A stretch of 64,000 nt of DNA from Synechococcus sp. JA-2-3B'a(2-13) (GCF_000013225.1 NC_007776.1:2858501-2922500), one strand, 5' to 3'. Positions 1-9,759 are shown, counted from the first letter of the stretch. Notes: a model not told the origin generated them from the sequence alone. A program made the numbers and translations.

Positions 1-968
1 ATACCCAGGCTCCAAAAGGCATTGAGCTGGGTGCTCTGGGCCACCGTCATGCCAAACACCTCGCCGCCGTAGGGTTCTAGGATCGGCTGTTGGATAAACA
101 GGCCCATGGTCATCAACACCAAGAAGCCGAAAAAGATCAGGGTTTGGCGGCTGGCGGTCAGCACCTTGATGGCCGTACCCAGGGTGATTTGGTCTTCTCG
201 TCCGGCCAAGGTGGAACGGGATCCGTAGCGGGAATAGCGCTTTTCCACTCCCCAGGTGGCGATCACCCCCAGCAGGATCACCACGGCTGGAATGATGACG
301 AAGAGGCGGTTGACGGTGCTCTGCAGGTTGTCTGGCTGCAAGCCCCGCAGCAGAACTGCCGAGCCAATGGCCCCGCCGGCAATCCCCACCATCAACATAG
401 ACCAGACGATCCCCACCAACTTAGAGCGGTTGTCCTCGTCTGACACATCCACCAGCAAAGCCGCAAAAGGCGTGGAGCAGGCGCTGAGGCAGAGACCATA
501 GAGGGCAAACATCAAACAGGCCAAGCCTACCCAGCCATAGGTGGCTCCAGACCAACCCGTGGCCGCAAAGCTCTCCCCCAAACCCCACACCACCTGCACC
601 CCCAGGAAGATACAAACGGCAAATAGAACCGATCCCAGACGCACATAGCCGGTGCGATGCAGGCCAAACAGGGGCTTGGCATCCGAGAGCTGCCCAAACC
701 AAACCCGAGCCGGGGAGACCAACTGGTGCATGGCTAGGGATCCCCCCACCACCGTTGCCGGGATGGCCAGCAGATCCGTGTCGATCATGACGCGGTTCAG
801 CACTCCCAGAGTGAGCAGCGACATCATTCCCAAGCCCATCTGAAACAGGCCCAGGCGGAACATGACATGCAGCGGCAAAGACTGAACCTGCACCTGAGGC
901 TCTGGAGAAGCTGGAGTTACAGAAGCCACAGAAGCGTTGACCTCGGGATCCCGGCGAATATTGGCCAT
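1..968 (-). CDS. PucC/BCH-family MFS transporter, 3' part cut by window edge
   Basis: The minus strand is open from an ATG at 968 to base 1 (322 complete codons, no stop). After a ~30-residue polar start it reads FQMGLGMMSLLTLGVLNRVM, then a second membrane segment ending in the loop RVWFGQLSDA and GLHRTGYVRLG, and further hydrophobic segments. The N-terminal FQ.GLGM...LN.VM block is typical of the PucC/LhaA (BCH) branch of the major facilitator superfamily, whose members sit in photosynthetic membranes and are linked to (bacterio)chlorophyll delivery and antenna assembly. Membrane location is clear; the chlorophyll link is family knowledge. The C-terminal third lies outside the window. Divergent from the broken gene at 1138. 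Confidence 0.75.
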   Translation of the reverse strand, partial: MANIRRDPEVNASVASVTPASPEPQVQVQSLPLHVMFRLGLFQMGLGMMSLLTLGVLNRVMIDTDLLAIPATVVGGSLAMHQLVSPARVWFGQLSDAKPLFGLHRTGYVRLGSVLFAVCIFLGVQVVWGLGESFAATGWSGATYGWVGLACLMFALYGLCLSACSTPFAALLVDVSDEDNRSKLVGIVWSMLMVGIAGGAIGSAVLLRGLQPDNLQSTVNRLFVIIPAVVILLGVIATWGVEKRYSRYGSRSTLAGREDQITLGTAIKVLTASRQTLIFFGFLVLMTMGLFIQQPILEPYGGEVFGMTVAQSTQLNAFWSLG

Positions 969-2079
969 GATCTGGAATGATCTGCGAAAGCGCTACAGCC
1001 TCTTATCCTAGCCCAGGCAGCCTGGGATCCCGGCAAAAGCATGGGGTTGCCAAAAGCGAAACCGCCACGTCCTCTCCCCTTTTGGGAGCTATTGTCAGGG
1101 TATAGTCCCCCAATTTCCAATCCTCAGGAATATTGCTATGCGCGCCCCCATCCCCTGGCTGCTGAGTTCACTGAGCTGGGTGGGCATTTCCCTGGCCGCT
1201 CCGCCGATGGTGTCTACTTCTCAGGCAACCCCTACGGATTTTCCCCTCCACCAGTTCCTTTCTTCCCCCTCGCCTTCAGAGTGGGCAGAGTACTTGGCCT
1301 ACAGGCAGGTGATTGACCAGACGATCTCCATGACCTGGGATCCGCAAGCGCGAGCCTTGGCAAAGCAGTATGGGCTGGATATCGTCAACATCACCTGGGA
1401 AGATACCGGACGCCACAAGGGATCTGCCCTTGGCCCCAACATCAGCGACATGACCATCCAGGTACAACAGCTCAACCCCAGAACGGGTCACTACGAGCTG
1501 AGCTTGATGCCGGTGATCCGCTACCCCAACTTTGCCGATCTGTCTGCCGACCTGCCCCTCGATAGCCTACAGGTGCTGGTGGGCAACGAAAAAGGAAAAC
1601 CCCTGCAACCCGTGTCGCTGCGAGAGCTGCTGGGGAATCTGCGCCGCTACTTACATGATCCCGGCTCTTGGGCCGGCAACCGCAACTCCCTGCTGGCTCC
1701 ACGGGATAGCCATGTGTTGGTGAGCGCCCAGGCCGCCTTTTTGCCTATCCCTGCCGGGGGATCCGCTCAATTCAACCCGGTGCTGTTCAACTACCAATCC
1801 CATCCCGGCAACCCAGCCGTGCTGGCAATCTTGGCCACCCACGAGGGCACCAGCATTACGGTGATCGAGAACCGCACCGAAGATAAGGTAGATAAGGTGG
1901 GCGGGGCTATTTGGGGCCAGCGCCTTTTCTTCAATCAAAACGGTGAACGGGCCAGCCTCACCGGGCAGCGCCTCAGCGATTTTCGGGCCGAGCAAGCCGC
2001 CAACCCAACCCCTCAGGATCCCCATTCGGCGGAAGTAGCAGAAGAAGCCCTGAACCTGGTGATGGTGATCCAAGTACCT

Positions 2080-2371
2080 GATACATTCACGCTGAACTCT
2101 CCTGAACATGGTTCAGGAAAGAAGCGATCGCATCCTGCCTATCTCTGTTCGCGTCAGCGGGACGGAGTCCAAACAGGAAGGCGGTATCCCGCAAAGCCCT
2201 GAGGAATACCCCCCGAGCGCTTTCCCCCTTCACTTCCCGGCAACCGTTGCGGTGGACTCAAGGATCAGGGGGAAACTTGGTCTACTATATCCCTCTCAAT
2301 GACTTTTGCCAAACCGCCTAAAGCTCAGTAAATTCAGCAAAGTTCAGGGTTTTGGGGGTTAGAGGCATGCT
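2080..2371 (+). mobile_element. MITE-like non-autonomous element, copy X
   Basis: This ~290-bp segment interrupts the gene above. Its left part matches, base for base over long stretches, the reverse complement of 61480-61650. Shared blocks are CTGATACATT-ACGCTGAAC, a subterminal hairpin, the repeat-A core, then AAACAG..GGCGGTATCCCGCAAAG and GAATACCC. The hairpin here is CCTGAAC-ATG-GTTCAGG; in the other copy it is TGAACA-TCAC-TGTTCA, so pairing is kept while sequence differs. The right halves are more diverged. No transposase is encoded. Boundaries are set by where the host reading frame breaks and resumes and are good to about 10 bp; I could not identify a target-site duplication. Subterminal hairpins without clear inverted ends would suit an IS200/IS605-like mobiliser, which is inference. 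Confidence 0.7.
2146..2170 (+). repeat. Dispersed repeat A, copy 1
   Basis: Reads TGTTCGCGTCAGC then GGGACGGAGTCC. It lies inside element X, as another copy (61560) lies inside element Y, so the repeat is either an old part of that element or a shared insertion. Confidence 0.8.
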
Positions 2372-3032
2372 CTCCAGCAGCGGCAGCCGCCGCGAAGGGA
2401 AGTTGAGGATATCTCTGTCAAGTTTTTCGGACCCGCAGCCGACCTGGCCGGCCTCAGCAATGTAGAAGCCGCTGTCATCGGACATGGAGAGGTAGAGGGC
2501 CCCTTCACCGAGGTCAACAACCTGGACATCGAGCGGGATCCTCGCTTTCCCATTCGGGTCACGGTCCAGTTCTACAAAGCCACCGACAATGGCGTGGTCT
2601 CTGCTGAAGACATGGCCCAAATCCACCATCAAATTGCCCGCGTCTATCGAGAGGCCGACTATGTGGGCAGCTTGGTGCTTCAGCGGGACACAGGCCGACC
2701 TACGGAGTACAACCGCGACGCAGAGACAGAGCGCCCCTTTCCCTTTCCTTGGTTTCCTTGGTGGCTTCCTTGGTTTCCTTGGTGGCCGCGACGCTAGGGC
2801 CTGCTGCGCATTTTTCCCACAACCTGCCGCCAGGTGGCAACATCTTCTCGCGCCTGGGTTTCTCCACTACACTGACTACTGACCTGACGCCAAGGGGAAT
2901 GGGTGTCGGCCCGATATCCTCGGCAAGGTCAGGGTCTGCAGAGACAGTTGCCAAGGTCTCATTTCTTGAGGCCATGGTGCTTGTCTGTGCCAGCTCTTGC
3001 CCAAGGCAGTGGGGAGCTTTTCCTGCAACACT

Positions 3033-4499
3033 ATGGCTGACGCAGTTCCCGTTCGGCGCTACGACCTGTTTGTGCAGGCTTCCCGGCTGCTGCAGCGCTA
3101 CCGGCAGCTCACGCCGGAACTCCGTCCCATAGGGCTAGAGGTGGCTCTGGCCATCCAGTATCACCGCGCTCAGGCCGGATCGGGATCCCTCTTGCCTTGG
3201 GTGGGATCCCCTCGCGGACTGCCCTTGCAGCAAGTGGCCCAGCGCATTTGCGACCCGTTTTACAGCAAAACCCACCCTCTTTTACCGACCTTGCCCGAAA
3301 CCGGCGAGCCTTTGGTGTGGCCTCTGTTCAACCAGGGGGAAAACGGTTTGATCCGGCCCCTGGCCCCGAGCAAAGTGGGCGGGAAACTGGCGGAACGGCG
3401 CTGGCTCAAAGCCTGCAACAGCCAGGAAGGGATCGGCTGTCATGCCTTGGCGGCCCACTTGTGGCAAGACGAGCGCTTTTTGGCCGAAGACCGGGATCTC
3501 TGTCCTTTCCGCCTTTATGATGGGCGCTACCCCTTGAGCGTGGATCAAGGGCGGCAGACCTGCGGCTTTGACGATCACCCCTGTGGCTGGCAGCCGGGAC
3601 ACCCCAAAATGTTGCAGGTGGTGGGCAAAGGCAAACAGGCCGAGATCCTGCTCCCCCACTGGACGGATGACATGTGGGCGATGCTCATTCCCTCCCATCG
3701 TCCGCTGCCGATTTACCCGCTCTTGGTGATGCTTTACTTTGGCCAGGAAACTTTGCAAAAGGGGCGGAGCAGCCTCTCCATCGAGCAATTTCGTCTGGAT
3801 TTTCAGTTTAGCCAGTCTCAACTGCGCCTGTTGTTCGACACCCACCCTGAGCACCCCTTGAATCGACACCTGCTTACCTGGGCTCAGCAGCCAGAGGTGG
3901 AGTGGGGATCCACAGAACTCTTGCCCCAGATGCCGCCCCTCCTGCATCAACCTGCTGGGGGCAAGGTGGTTTTGGATCCCGATGAGCCGCCCCAGTTCCG
4001 CAGCAGTGGGATCCCTCACAGCGCCGGGACAGACCCGCTGATGGCAGAACGCCGCCGTCGCCGTCAGTTGGAGCGCAGCGAACGCCACAACGAGATCTTG
4101 CACCAGTTTCGCCGCTGGTTCCGCCTGGCAGGATTGGAAGTCCGGGAGGATCAGCATACCTTTGACTTTTTGGCCGTGGCGGACGGGCATCTGCTTTTGG
4201 CCGAAGTAAAGCTCCTGCACCACAAGGATGCGGCAGAGGCTTTGCAGGAAGTGGTGGGACAGTTGCTCTACTACGAGCGCTTTGCCCTCGGCCCTTGGAT
4301 CGAGCAGGGCTTTTCCGTTCAGAAGGCCGCCGTTTTCGATGGGCCACCGCCAGATCCCTATGTGCGATTTCTAGAAGACCTGGGCATTGCTACCTACTGG
4401 ATCAACGAGCAGCAGATGATCGATGGGCCGGAAAACTCTTTGCGTCTGCTGCGCCAGATGGGGGTGCGGGTACGACCGGATCCCGAATTGGGGGATTAG
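3033..4499 (+). CDS. Protein with C-terminal PD-(D/E)XK nuclease-like domain
   Basis: 488 residues from ATG 3033; a TTG at 2997 would add 12 and neither has a clear ribosome site. The last ~150 residues look like a restriction-endonuclease-like fold: a basic helix (MAERRRRRQLERSERHNE, 337-354), then D378 in FDFLAV, then E391-V-K393 after a hydrophobic strand (LLLAEVK), then GQLLYYE with Q410, the Q/Y helix often seen after the ExK motif. The N-terminal ~330 residues match nothing I know. They carry scattered Cys/His (CNSQEGIGCH; DLCPFRL; CGFDDHPCGW) that might bind metal. There is no methyltransferase or helicase beside it, so a classical restriction system is not supported; a lone repair, defence or recombination nuclease is possible. 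The nuclease reading is motif-based inference. Confidence 0.65.
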   Translation: MADAVPVRRYDLFVQASRLLQRYRQLTPELRPIGLEVALAIQYHRAQAGSGSLLPWVGSPRGLPLQQVAQRICDPFYSKTHPLLPTLPETGEPLVWPLFNQGENGLIRPLAPSKVGGKLAERRWLKACNSQEGIGCHALAAHLWQDERFLAEDRDLCPFRLYDGRYPLSVDQGRQTCGFDDHPCGWQPGHPKMLQVVGKGKQAEILLPHWTDDMWAMLIPSHRPLPIYPLLVMLYFGQETLQKGRSSLSIEQFRLDFQFSQSQLRLLFDTHPEHPLNRHLLTWAQQPEVEWGSTELLPQMPPLLHQPAGGKVVLDPDEPPQFRSSGIPHSAGTDPLMAERRRRRQLERSERHNEILHQFRRWFRLAGLEVREDQHTFDFLAVADGHLLLAEVKLLHHKDAAEALQEVVGQLLYYERFALGPWIEQGFSVQKAAVFDGPPPDPYVRFLEDLGIATYWINEQQMIDGPENSLRLLRQMGVRVRPDPELGD

Positions 4500-4670
4500 G
4501 GGAAAAAGCCTGCCCATGTTCTCCCCTGAGTTTTGACTCAGGCGGGGGTAACTTCTTGTCTTCTTAAGCGTACCTTAACTGCCCCTTTACTCAGATTCCT
4601 TCCTGAAGATGGTGTCCATATAGACGGTAAAAATACGGGATCCTTTGAAGTTTCGGGAGGAGTGAAGCAG

Positions 4671-7193
4671 ATGTGGTCTAGGGTTACTTCGCGTCGTGTT
4701 GCCCAATCAATTGCGGTGCTAGTTTTTGGTTTGGTGCTTTTGGTTTCTCTTCAAGGGTTCGGCTCCAGAAGAACTCTTTTGCCAATACTTACACCTGTGC
4801 CCACACCGACCCCGACTTCAACACCCACAGCCACGCCAACACCGACGCCCACGCCGGGAGGCTGTGATCCCAACGCCAACCTGATCCCAGTTGGCACTGT
4901 CCAGGGCACTGGCTTCACTTCCCCCCTGGTGAACCAAACAGTCACGGTTTCTGGAATCGTAGTAGGAGACTTTGAAAATGAGGGGGTGGCTGGCCAAACC
5001 TATCTCCAGGGCTACTACCTACAAGATGATGGTGACGGGAATCCCGCCACATCAGATGGCATCTTCGTTTTCAGTGGCACAGCTAATAACGTCAGGCTTG
5101 GGGATAGGGTTCAGGTGACCGGAACGGTTGCTGAGTTCCGCCAGCAAACCCAGCTCTCCAACGTCACCAGCTTTACTGTCTGTAGCTCTGACAATCCGTT
5201 GCCGGCCCCAGTGCAGATCTCTCTACCGCTGACTGCGGAGCAAAGGGAAGCTCTGGAAGGAATGCTGGTCACATTTGGAAATCAGCCCCTGTTTGTAAGC
5301 GACTCCTTCTTGCTGGGACGCCACGGGGAGCTGAGTGTGGCCACAGAGCGGTTGTTCACTCCTACGCAAATTGCGGCTCCCAGCCAGGCAGCTGCCATTC
5401 AAGCGGAAAACGACCGAAAGCGGATTCGCATTGATGACCGGCTGCTCACCCAAAACCCAGATCCGGTTATCTACCCCACTCCGGGTGGCCTGAGCGCGGC
5501 TAACACTGTGCGCGGCGGCGATCGCGTCAGCAACATCACCGGGATCATGACCCAGTTGCGAGGCCGGAATGTCAGTGGCGATGTGGATGCGACCATCGAC
5601 TACCGTATCCACCCCAATGATCCCAACAACTTGCCCAGGTTTACAGCCACCAACCCTCGCCCGCAAAACCCACCCTCAGTAGGGGGCTCCCTGAGGGTAG
5701 CTAGCTTTAACCTGTTCAACTACTTCAACACCTTTGGCAACGCCTGCTTCCCCAATAACTCCTCCTGTCAGGGAGCCAGCAACGCCACCGAGTTCACCCG
5801 CCAGCGGGATAAGCTCATCGAGGCTATTCGCCGCATGGATGCCGATATCGTAGGCCTCAACGAGTTAGAAAACGATGGATACGGTTCGAATAGTTCCATT
5901 CAGGATTTGGTGAACGGGCTCAACCAGGTCATGGGGGCAGGAACCTACGCCTTTGTGAATGTTGGAGTGCCCAACCTGGGCGGCGATGCCATCACCAACG
6001 GCTTTATCTACAAGCCAGCTACGGTTGAAATTGCCCCCGGCACTAACCCGGCCTTCCTGGACACAGGGGAATTCACCCAAGGCCCCGGACGCTTCCATCG
6101 TCCTCCTCTGGCTGTAACCTTCCGGCAGCGGAGCAACAACGCCACCTTCACTGTTGTGGTCAACCACTTCAAGTCCAAGGTTTCTCCCTGCGATCCTATT
6201 GACAACGATCCCTTCCAAGGCAATTGCAACGGCAACCGCACCCGGGCCGCTCAGCAACTCTTGAGCTGGCTCGCCACCAATCCAACTGGCTCCACCGATC
6301 CGGATGTGTTGATTATGGGGGATCTCAACTCCTACGCTATGGAGGATCCGATCAAAACTCTGGAGGCGGGCGGGTTCATCAACCTCAATGGCCCCAACAG
6401 CTACTCCTTTAGCTTCCAAGGACAGTGGGGATCTCTGGATCATGCCCTGGCCAACAGCAGTCTGAGACCCCAAGTTACAGGCTCAGCTAAGTGGCACATC
6501 AACGCTGATGAGCCCGTGAGCTTGGACTACACCCTGAGCTTCAAGAGTCCCTCTCAGCAGAGCCTCTTCTACGCCAGCGATCCCTTCCGCTCTTCCGACC
6601 ACGATCCGGTGCTCGTTGGCTTGAACCTGACTCCGGCCCCAACACCGACACCGACGCCCACACCGACACCAACTCCTCCTTCCGTTAACCTGCCTTTGAC
6701 TGAAGGCTTTGATAACTGCAACCCTGCTCCAGCCGGCTGGCAGATTGTGGATGTGGACGGCGACACCAGTCGTTCCTGGCGTTGTGTCAACTCCCTTGCC
6801 GAGGCCAACGCTTTCAACGGTCAGCAACCGGGTAATGACTGGCTGATCACTCCTCCTCTGAACCTGGCTTCCGTCAGCAACCCAGTTCTGACCTTCCGCA
6901 ATCGGAGTTCTTTTAGAGATAACGGCCTTCCTCCTTCGCAACAACTAAGCGTTCTTTACTCCACCAACTACAGCGGTGCAGGCACTCCAGCGGCAGTGAA
7001 TGCAGCCACTTGGACTGCTCTGACGATTCCCACTCTCTCTACGGGCAGCTTCGTCAACTCCGGCCCGATTTCTCTGGCTGGGATCCAGCCTTCCAACCGT
7101 GTTTACATTGCCTTCCGCTATCGCTCTTCTGGTACAGCTTCCGGCTCGGCCACTCGCTGGCGGGTGGATAGTGTCAACATCTCCGGGAACTAG
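4671..7193 (+). CDS. Secreted ExeM/NucH-family endonuclease/exonuclease
   Basis: 840 residues from ATG 4671, chosen because GGAGG lies 9 bases upstream and a signal-like helix follows (SIAVLVFGLVLLVSL). Order: signal/anchor (~12-32), Thr-Pro linker (~40-63), an OB-like domain (from ~75), a DNase I-type endonuclease/exonuclease/phosphatase domain from ~341 (RVASFNLFNYF, N-E in GLNELEND near 391, GDLNSY near 550, SSDHDPVL near 644), a second Thr-Pro linker (~655-670), and a C-terminal beta domain of choice-of-anchor or carbohydrate-binding type (EGFDNCNPAPAGWQIVDVDG). ExeM/NucH enzymes degrade extracellular DNA for nutrients or biofilm release. Function in this organism is inferred. It stands alone; a decayed copy of its N-terminal part follows directly. 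Confidence 0.85.
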   Translation: MWSRVTSRRVAQSIAVLVFGLVLLVSLQGFGSRRTLLPILTPVPTPTPTSTPTATPTPTPTPGGCDPNANLIPVGTVQGTGFTSPLVNQTVTVSGIVVGDFENEGVAGQTYLQGYYLQDDGDGNPATSDGIFVFSGTANNVRLGDRVQVTGTVAEFRQQTQLSNVTSFTVCSSDNPLPAPVQISLPLTAEQREALEGMLVTFGNQPLFVSDSFLLGRHGELSVATERLFTPTQIAAPSQAAAIQAENDRKRIRIDDRLLTQNPDPVIYPTPGGLSAANTVRGGDRVSNITGIMTQLRGRNVSGDVDATIDYRIHPNDPNNLPRFTATNPRPQNPPSVGGSLRVASFNLFNYFNTFGNACFPNNSSCQGASNATEFTRQRDKLIEAIRRMDADIVGLNELENDGYGSNSSIQDLVNGLNQVMGAGTYAFVNVGVPNLGGDAITNGFIYKPATVEIAPGTNPAFLDTGEFTQGPGRFHRPPLAVTFRQRSNNATFTVVVNHFKSKVSPCDPIDNDPFQGNCNGNRTRAAQQLLSWLATNPTGSTDPDVLIMGDLNSYAMEDPIKTLEAGGFINLNGPNSYSFSFQGQWGSLDHALANSSLRPQVTGSAKWHINADEPVSLDYTLSFKSPSQQSLFYASDPFRSSDHDPVLVGLNLTPAPTPTPTPTPTPTPPSVNLPLTEGFDNCNPAPAGWQIVDVDGDTSRSWRCVNSLAEANAFNGQQPGNDWLITPPLNLASVSNPVLTFRNRSSFRDNGLPPSQQLSVLYSTNYSGAGTPAAVNAATWTALTIPTLSTGSFVNSGPISLAGIQPSNRVYIAFRYRSSGTASGSATRWRVDSVNISGN

Positions 7194-7319
7194 GTGTGGG
7201 ATCCTAGTGCCAACCTGAGTCTGATTGGCAGTGGCTGGGAAAGTGGATCTGCTTCCTCAGCCGTAACGCTCTCCTATGTGGTCTTGGCCGGGATCCACCG
7301 TTGCTCAGCGGGTTTCGAG
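7194..7319 (+). pseudogene. Remnant resembling the N-terminal domain of the ExeM-like gene
   Basis: After the TAG at 7191-7193 the same frame stays open for about 45 codons. It reads WDPSANLSLIGSGWESG then VTLSYVVLAGIH. This parallels CDPNANLIPVGTVQGTG then VTVSGIVVG near the start of the preceding gene, and the DNA agrees well around GATCC.A..GCCAACCTGA. I read it as the relic of a second, tandem ExeM-like gene. It is short, so chance similarity is possible. Confidence 0.4.
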
Positions 7320-7470
7320 CAGAGGGATTGACTTTTGGAGCACGGACTAAAGGGAGAGGAGCCGGGGGTGGTTGCCTTTGGCGGCACGGAGCGCTTAAGA
7401 CACTTCGGGAGAAAAATGGTTGAGGATCCGGGGGGATTGCAATGTCCTCGTCTCAATCGAAATGACCTCA

Positions 7471-8577
7471 TTATGGGATCCCCACCTGGGCGCAGATTTG
7501 CCCCTGTCGGTCGAACAACGTCACCGCCAACAGCAGGGATCGACCGGCATACTTTTGCACATAGCCTGTGGCTCTCTCCAGGATTTGGCGAGCCAACTCC
7601 TGCATCACGGGTGCTGCCCAGCCAAGGCCATCCAGATAGTGCACCGCTGCCTCTACTGTCCGCAACTCCAACACCTGCCGCGCCTGTTCTGCCGTTCCTC
7701 CGCGCCGGATCAGGGCTGCCGCCAGAATTTCCAAGCGAGCATCGGCCACGTGGCTGGAAGTGGTGAAGATCCCCCCTGCCAGCTTGATCAGCTTGCCGTG
7801 GTAGCCGATCAAATGAATGGACTCCGCCCCCCGCAGCGCCGCTTCCACCAGCAACGGCCCTATCCAATTGGCTACTCGCAGGATCTGGTCTTCCGGGATC
7901 CCTTGCCGCAGCGCCACCTGCTGCCCATGGCTGCCCACGCAAAAGATCAAATGCTTGTGCCGCTCCAACTTTTGTTGCAGCTCTTGGCGGGCTTGCTCTA
8001 AGCTCTCAACACTTGAGGAAGGCTCCACCTCCGCCCGCGTTCCCAACAGGGCCAGCCCTTCCAGCACCCCAAAAGCAGCATTGGAGGTGCGCTCGGCCAG
8101 CAGCTTTCCTTCAGGCAAGATAATGCGAACCCGCAACCGGCAATCGGGGGGGATCCCGGGCAAAAGATTGATCTCAAACAAACGGCGGGCATAGGCATAA
8201 ATGGCCGGGCTGCCATCGGTGCGTCGCCCCAGCCCTTCCCCGGCTTCCAAGATCAAGGGGGGATCCTCGGGATCCCTCTCCTCCAACCTCACCCAAGCCC
8301 AGACCGGCGTGTCGCGGGTGAGATCCAGGTGGGGGCCGGGATCCGAGCGGGTAATGGCCAGAGCTGTTGTCTTCTCCAAGGCAGCTACCTGCTCCACCGG
8401 GATGTGGATCCGAGCCTCAAGGGACTGGGGCTCAGCCTGCACCGCAACAACCAAGCGCCCCCCTTCCTTCTCCAAAGGGATCCCCAGAAGGTGGTGAAGA
8501 GCAGCCCTGGCCGAGGCAACGGCGAAAACGGGCAAGGTATAGCCCCGCGGTCGGGATCCCTGAACAGCATCCTGCAT
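7471..8577 (-). CDS. cbiD: Cobalt-precorrin-5B (C1)-methyltransferase CbiD
   Basis: 368 residues from ATG 8577 ([20 protein letters not shown]); the frame is open 40 codons further upstream but family members start near the [10 protein letters not shown] block. It has the CbiD hallmarks: early [17 protein letters not shown], the middle stretch [16 protein letters not shown], and the glycine-rich [27 protein letters not shown]. CbiD methylates C1 of cobalt-precorrin-5B with SAM in the anaerobic (early-cobalt) route to cobalamin. No other cobalamin gene is adjacent, as is usual in cyanobacteria with scattered cob/cbi genes. Divergent from the small coiled-coil gene at 8777. Confidence 0.9.
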
Positions 8578-8776
8578 CTGCACAGCTTTTTGCTTCGGAA
8601 ATGGATGACCGGAAAACCAAAATCTCCGGAAAATGCACACCTCAATTGTGGCTTGTGAGAGAACCCAGGAGTTTCGGGGAACACCTCCCGGAAGCAATCG
8701 TTAAATGATCTGGGGGAAGAAGAGGGGATCCGAAATTTGCCTTTTTCAATGAAGGTAGTCGAAAACTGGGGCAGCT

Positions 8777-9130
8777 ATGAGCGAAGCAGTGCAGCACTAC
8801 CTTGAGCGTCTGGAGTCGCAAATACAGGAGCTAAAAGCTGCCATCGAGCGGATGCCCGAGCAGGTGGTGGCTGTTCTCCTGGCTACCCAGGAAGCCAAAA
8901 AAAACACCCCCACCCCCTCCCGTTACAGCGTTCTAATCTCAGACTTGGTGGAAGATGGCAGCCACAACTTCCTGCTGGATGATGAACCCACCGTGGTGAG
9001 CAACCGCAGCATGGGGCATGAGCTGGCCCCCGAAGCCCAAATACAGCGCCTGAGTGCCCAGTTAACCGCTGCCTACAACCGCATTGCCGCTCTGGAAGAG
9101 CAGCTCTTGGCCCAGCGCTTGCAACACTAA
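8777..9130 (+). CDS. Small coiled-coil protein, unknown
   Basis: 117 residues from ATG 8777, preceded by GGGG at a fair distance. Two charged, leucine-spaced helices frame it: residues ~5-45 (YLERLESQIQELKAAIERM) and ~85-115 (IQRLSAQLTAAYNRIAALEEQLL), with a polar middle containing DLVEDGSHNFLLDDEP. That pattern suggests a coiled-coil adaptor or oligomer. I do not recognise a named family. It lies between divergent cbiD and convergent def. Confidence 0.6.
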   Translation: MSEAVQHYLERLESQIQELKAAIERMPEQVVAVLLATQEAKKNTPTPSRYSVLISDLVEDGSHNFLLDDEPTVVSNRSMGHELAPEAQIQRLSAQLTAAYNRIAALEEQLLAQRLQH

Positions 9131-9168
9131 ACCAAACCGACAGTCGTCCGGACCGGTCTGGAAAGGCT

Positions 9169-9759
9169 TCAACGGGGAACAGCAGAGGGCTTGCCTTTGC
9201 GTTGCACATCCTGCATCTGGAAGCCGTGCTTGCGCAGCTCTTGATCCAGCACCAGCTCGTTTTCCACGTGATCCACAAACAACACGCCGTTGAGGTGGTC
9301 GATTTCGTGTTGGATCACCCGCGCCAGCAAATCGTCCGCTCGAAGGGTGCGGGGCCGCCCCGTTTCATCCTTGAACGAAACCACAATCCCTTCTGGGCGC
9401 ATGACCTCGCAGAATACCCCCGGAATGCTCAGGCAACCCTCCTGCCCGGCAACGGCCTCGCCAATGTACTCCCGGATCTCCGGGTTGATCAGCACCAGCG
9501 GTGGCACCTCCGGCTTATCGGGATAAAGATCCACCACAATCATGCGCTTGGGAATGCCAACCTGCGGAGCCGCCAGACCAATCCCATCAAAGCTGTACAT
9601 GGTCTGCAGCATGTCCCGGGCAAGCTGGCGGATCTCGTCGTTGACCTGGCTGATGCGCTTGGCCGGCTGCCGCAGCACCTTGTCCCCCATGCGATAAATG
9701 CGCAGGGGCGGATGCTTCAGCTTCACTTTGGGAACAGCAACAGAAAGGGTAGCCACCAT
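9169..9759 (-). CDS. def: Peptide deformylase
   Basis: 196 residues. All three family motifs are present: GIGLAAPQVG (59-68), EGCLSIPG with the metal-binding Cys at 109, and QHEIDHLNG with metal His 151 and 155 and catalytic Glu 152. The enzyme removes the formyl group from nascent proteins, using an Fe2+-type metal. The N-terminal extension before PPLRIYRMGDKVLR is about 17 residues, common in cyanobacteria. Convergent with the coiled-coil gene; its upstream neighbour on the same strand is the DUF3593 gene, about 140 bases away. Confidence 0.95.
   Translation of the reverse strand: MVATLSVAVPKVKLKHPPLRIYRMGDKVLRQPAKRISQVNDEIRQLARDMLQTMYSFDGIGLAAPQVGIPKRMIVVDLYPDKPEVPPLVLINPEIREYIGEAVAGQEGCLSIPGVFCEVMRPEGIVVSFKDETGRPRTLRADDLLARVIQHEIDHLNGVLFVDHVENELVLDQELRKHGFQMQDVQRKGKPSAVPR

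Larger units (their letters stand above)
1138..2797 (+). pseudogene. Unknown secreted protein, split by a ~290-bp insertion
   Basis: A reading frame begins at ATG 1138 with a signal-like N-terminus (SSLSWVGISLAAPP) and runs to residue ~314 (...LVMVIQVP). It then enters foreign-looking DNA and stops at 2202. The same kind of protein resumes in another frame at ~2372 (EVEDISVKFFGPAADLAGLS) and runs to TAG 2797, ending in an odd tail built from two near-identical 21-bp units (PWFPWWLPWFPWWPRR). Removing 2080-2371 would give one protein of about 455 residues. I do not recognise the family. The N-terminal piece (314 native residues) could still be made with a junk tail. No partner gene is evident: the divergent neighbour is the PucC transporter and the next gene downstream starts at 3033. 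Confidence 0.75.

Noticed and set aside
4795-4860. ACC/CCG-type microsatellite (and again at 6635-6680)
   Set aside because: These are the Thr-Pro linkers of the ExeM-like protein, a normal feature of secreted multidomain proteins.
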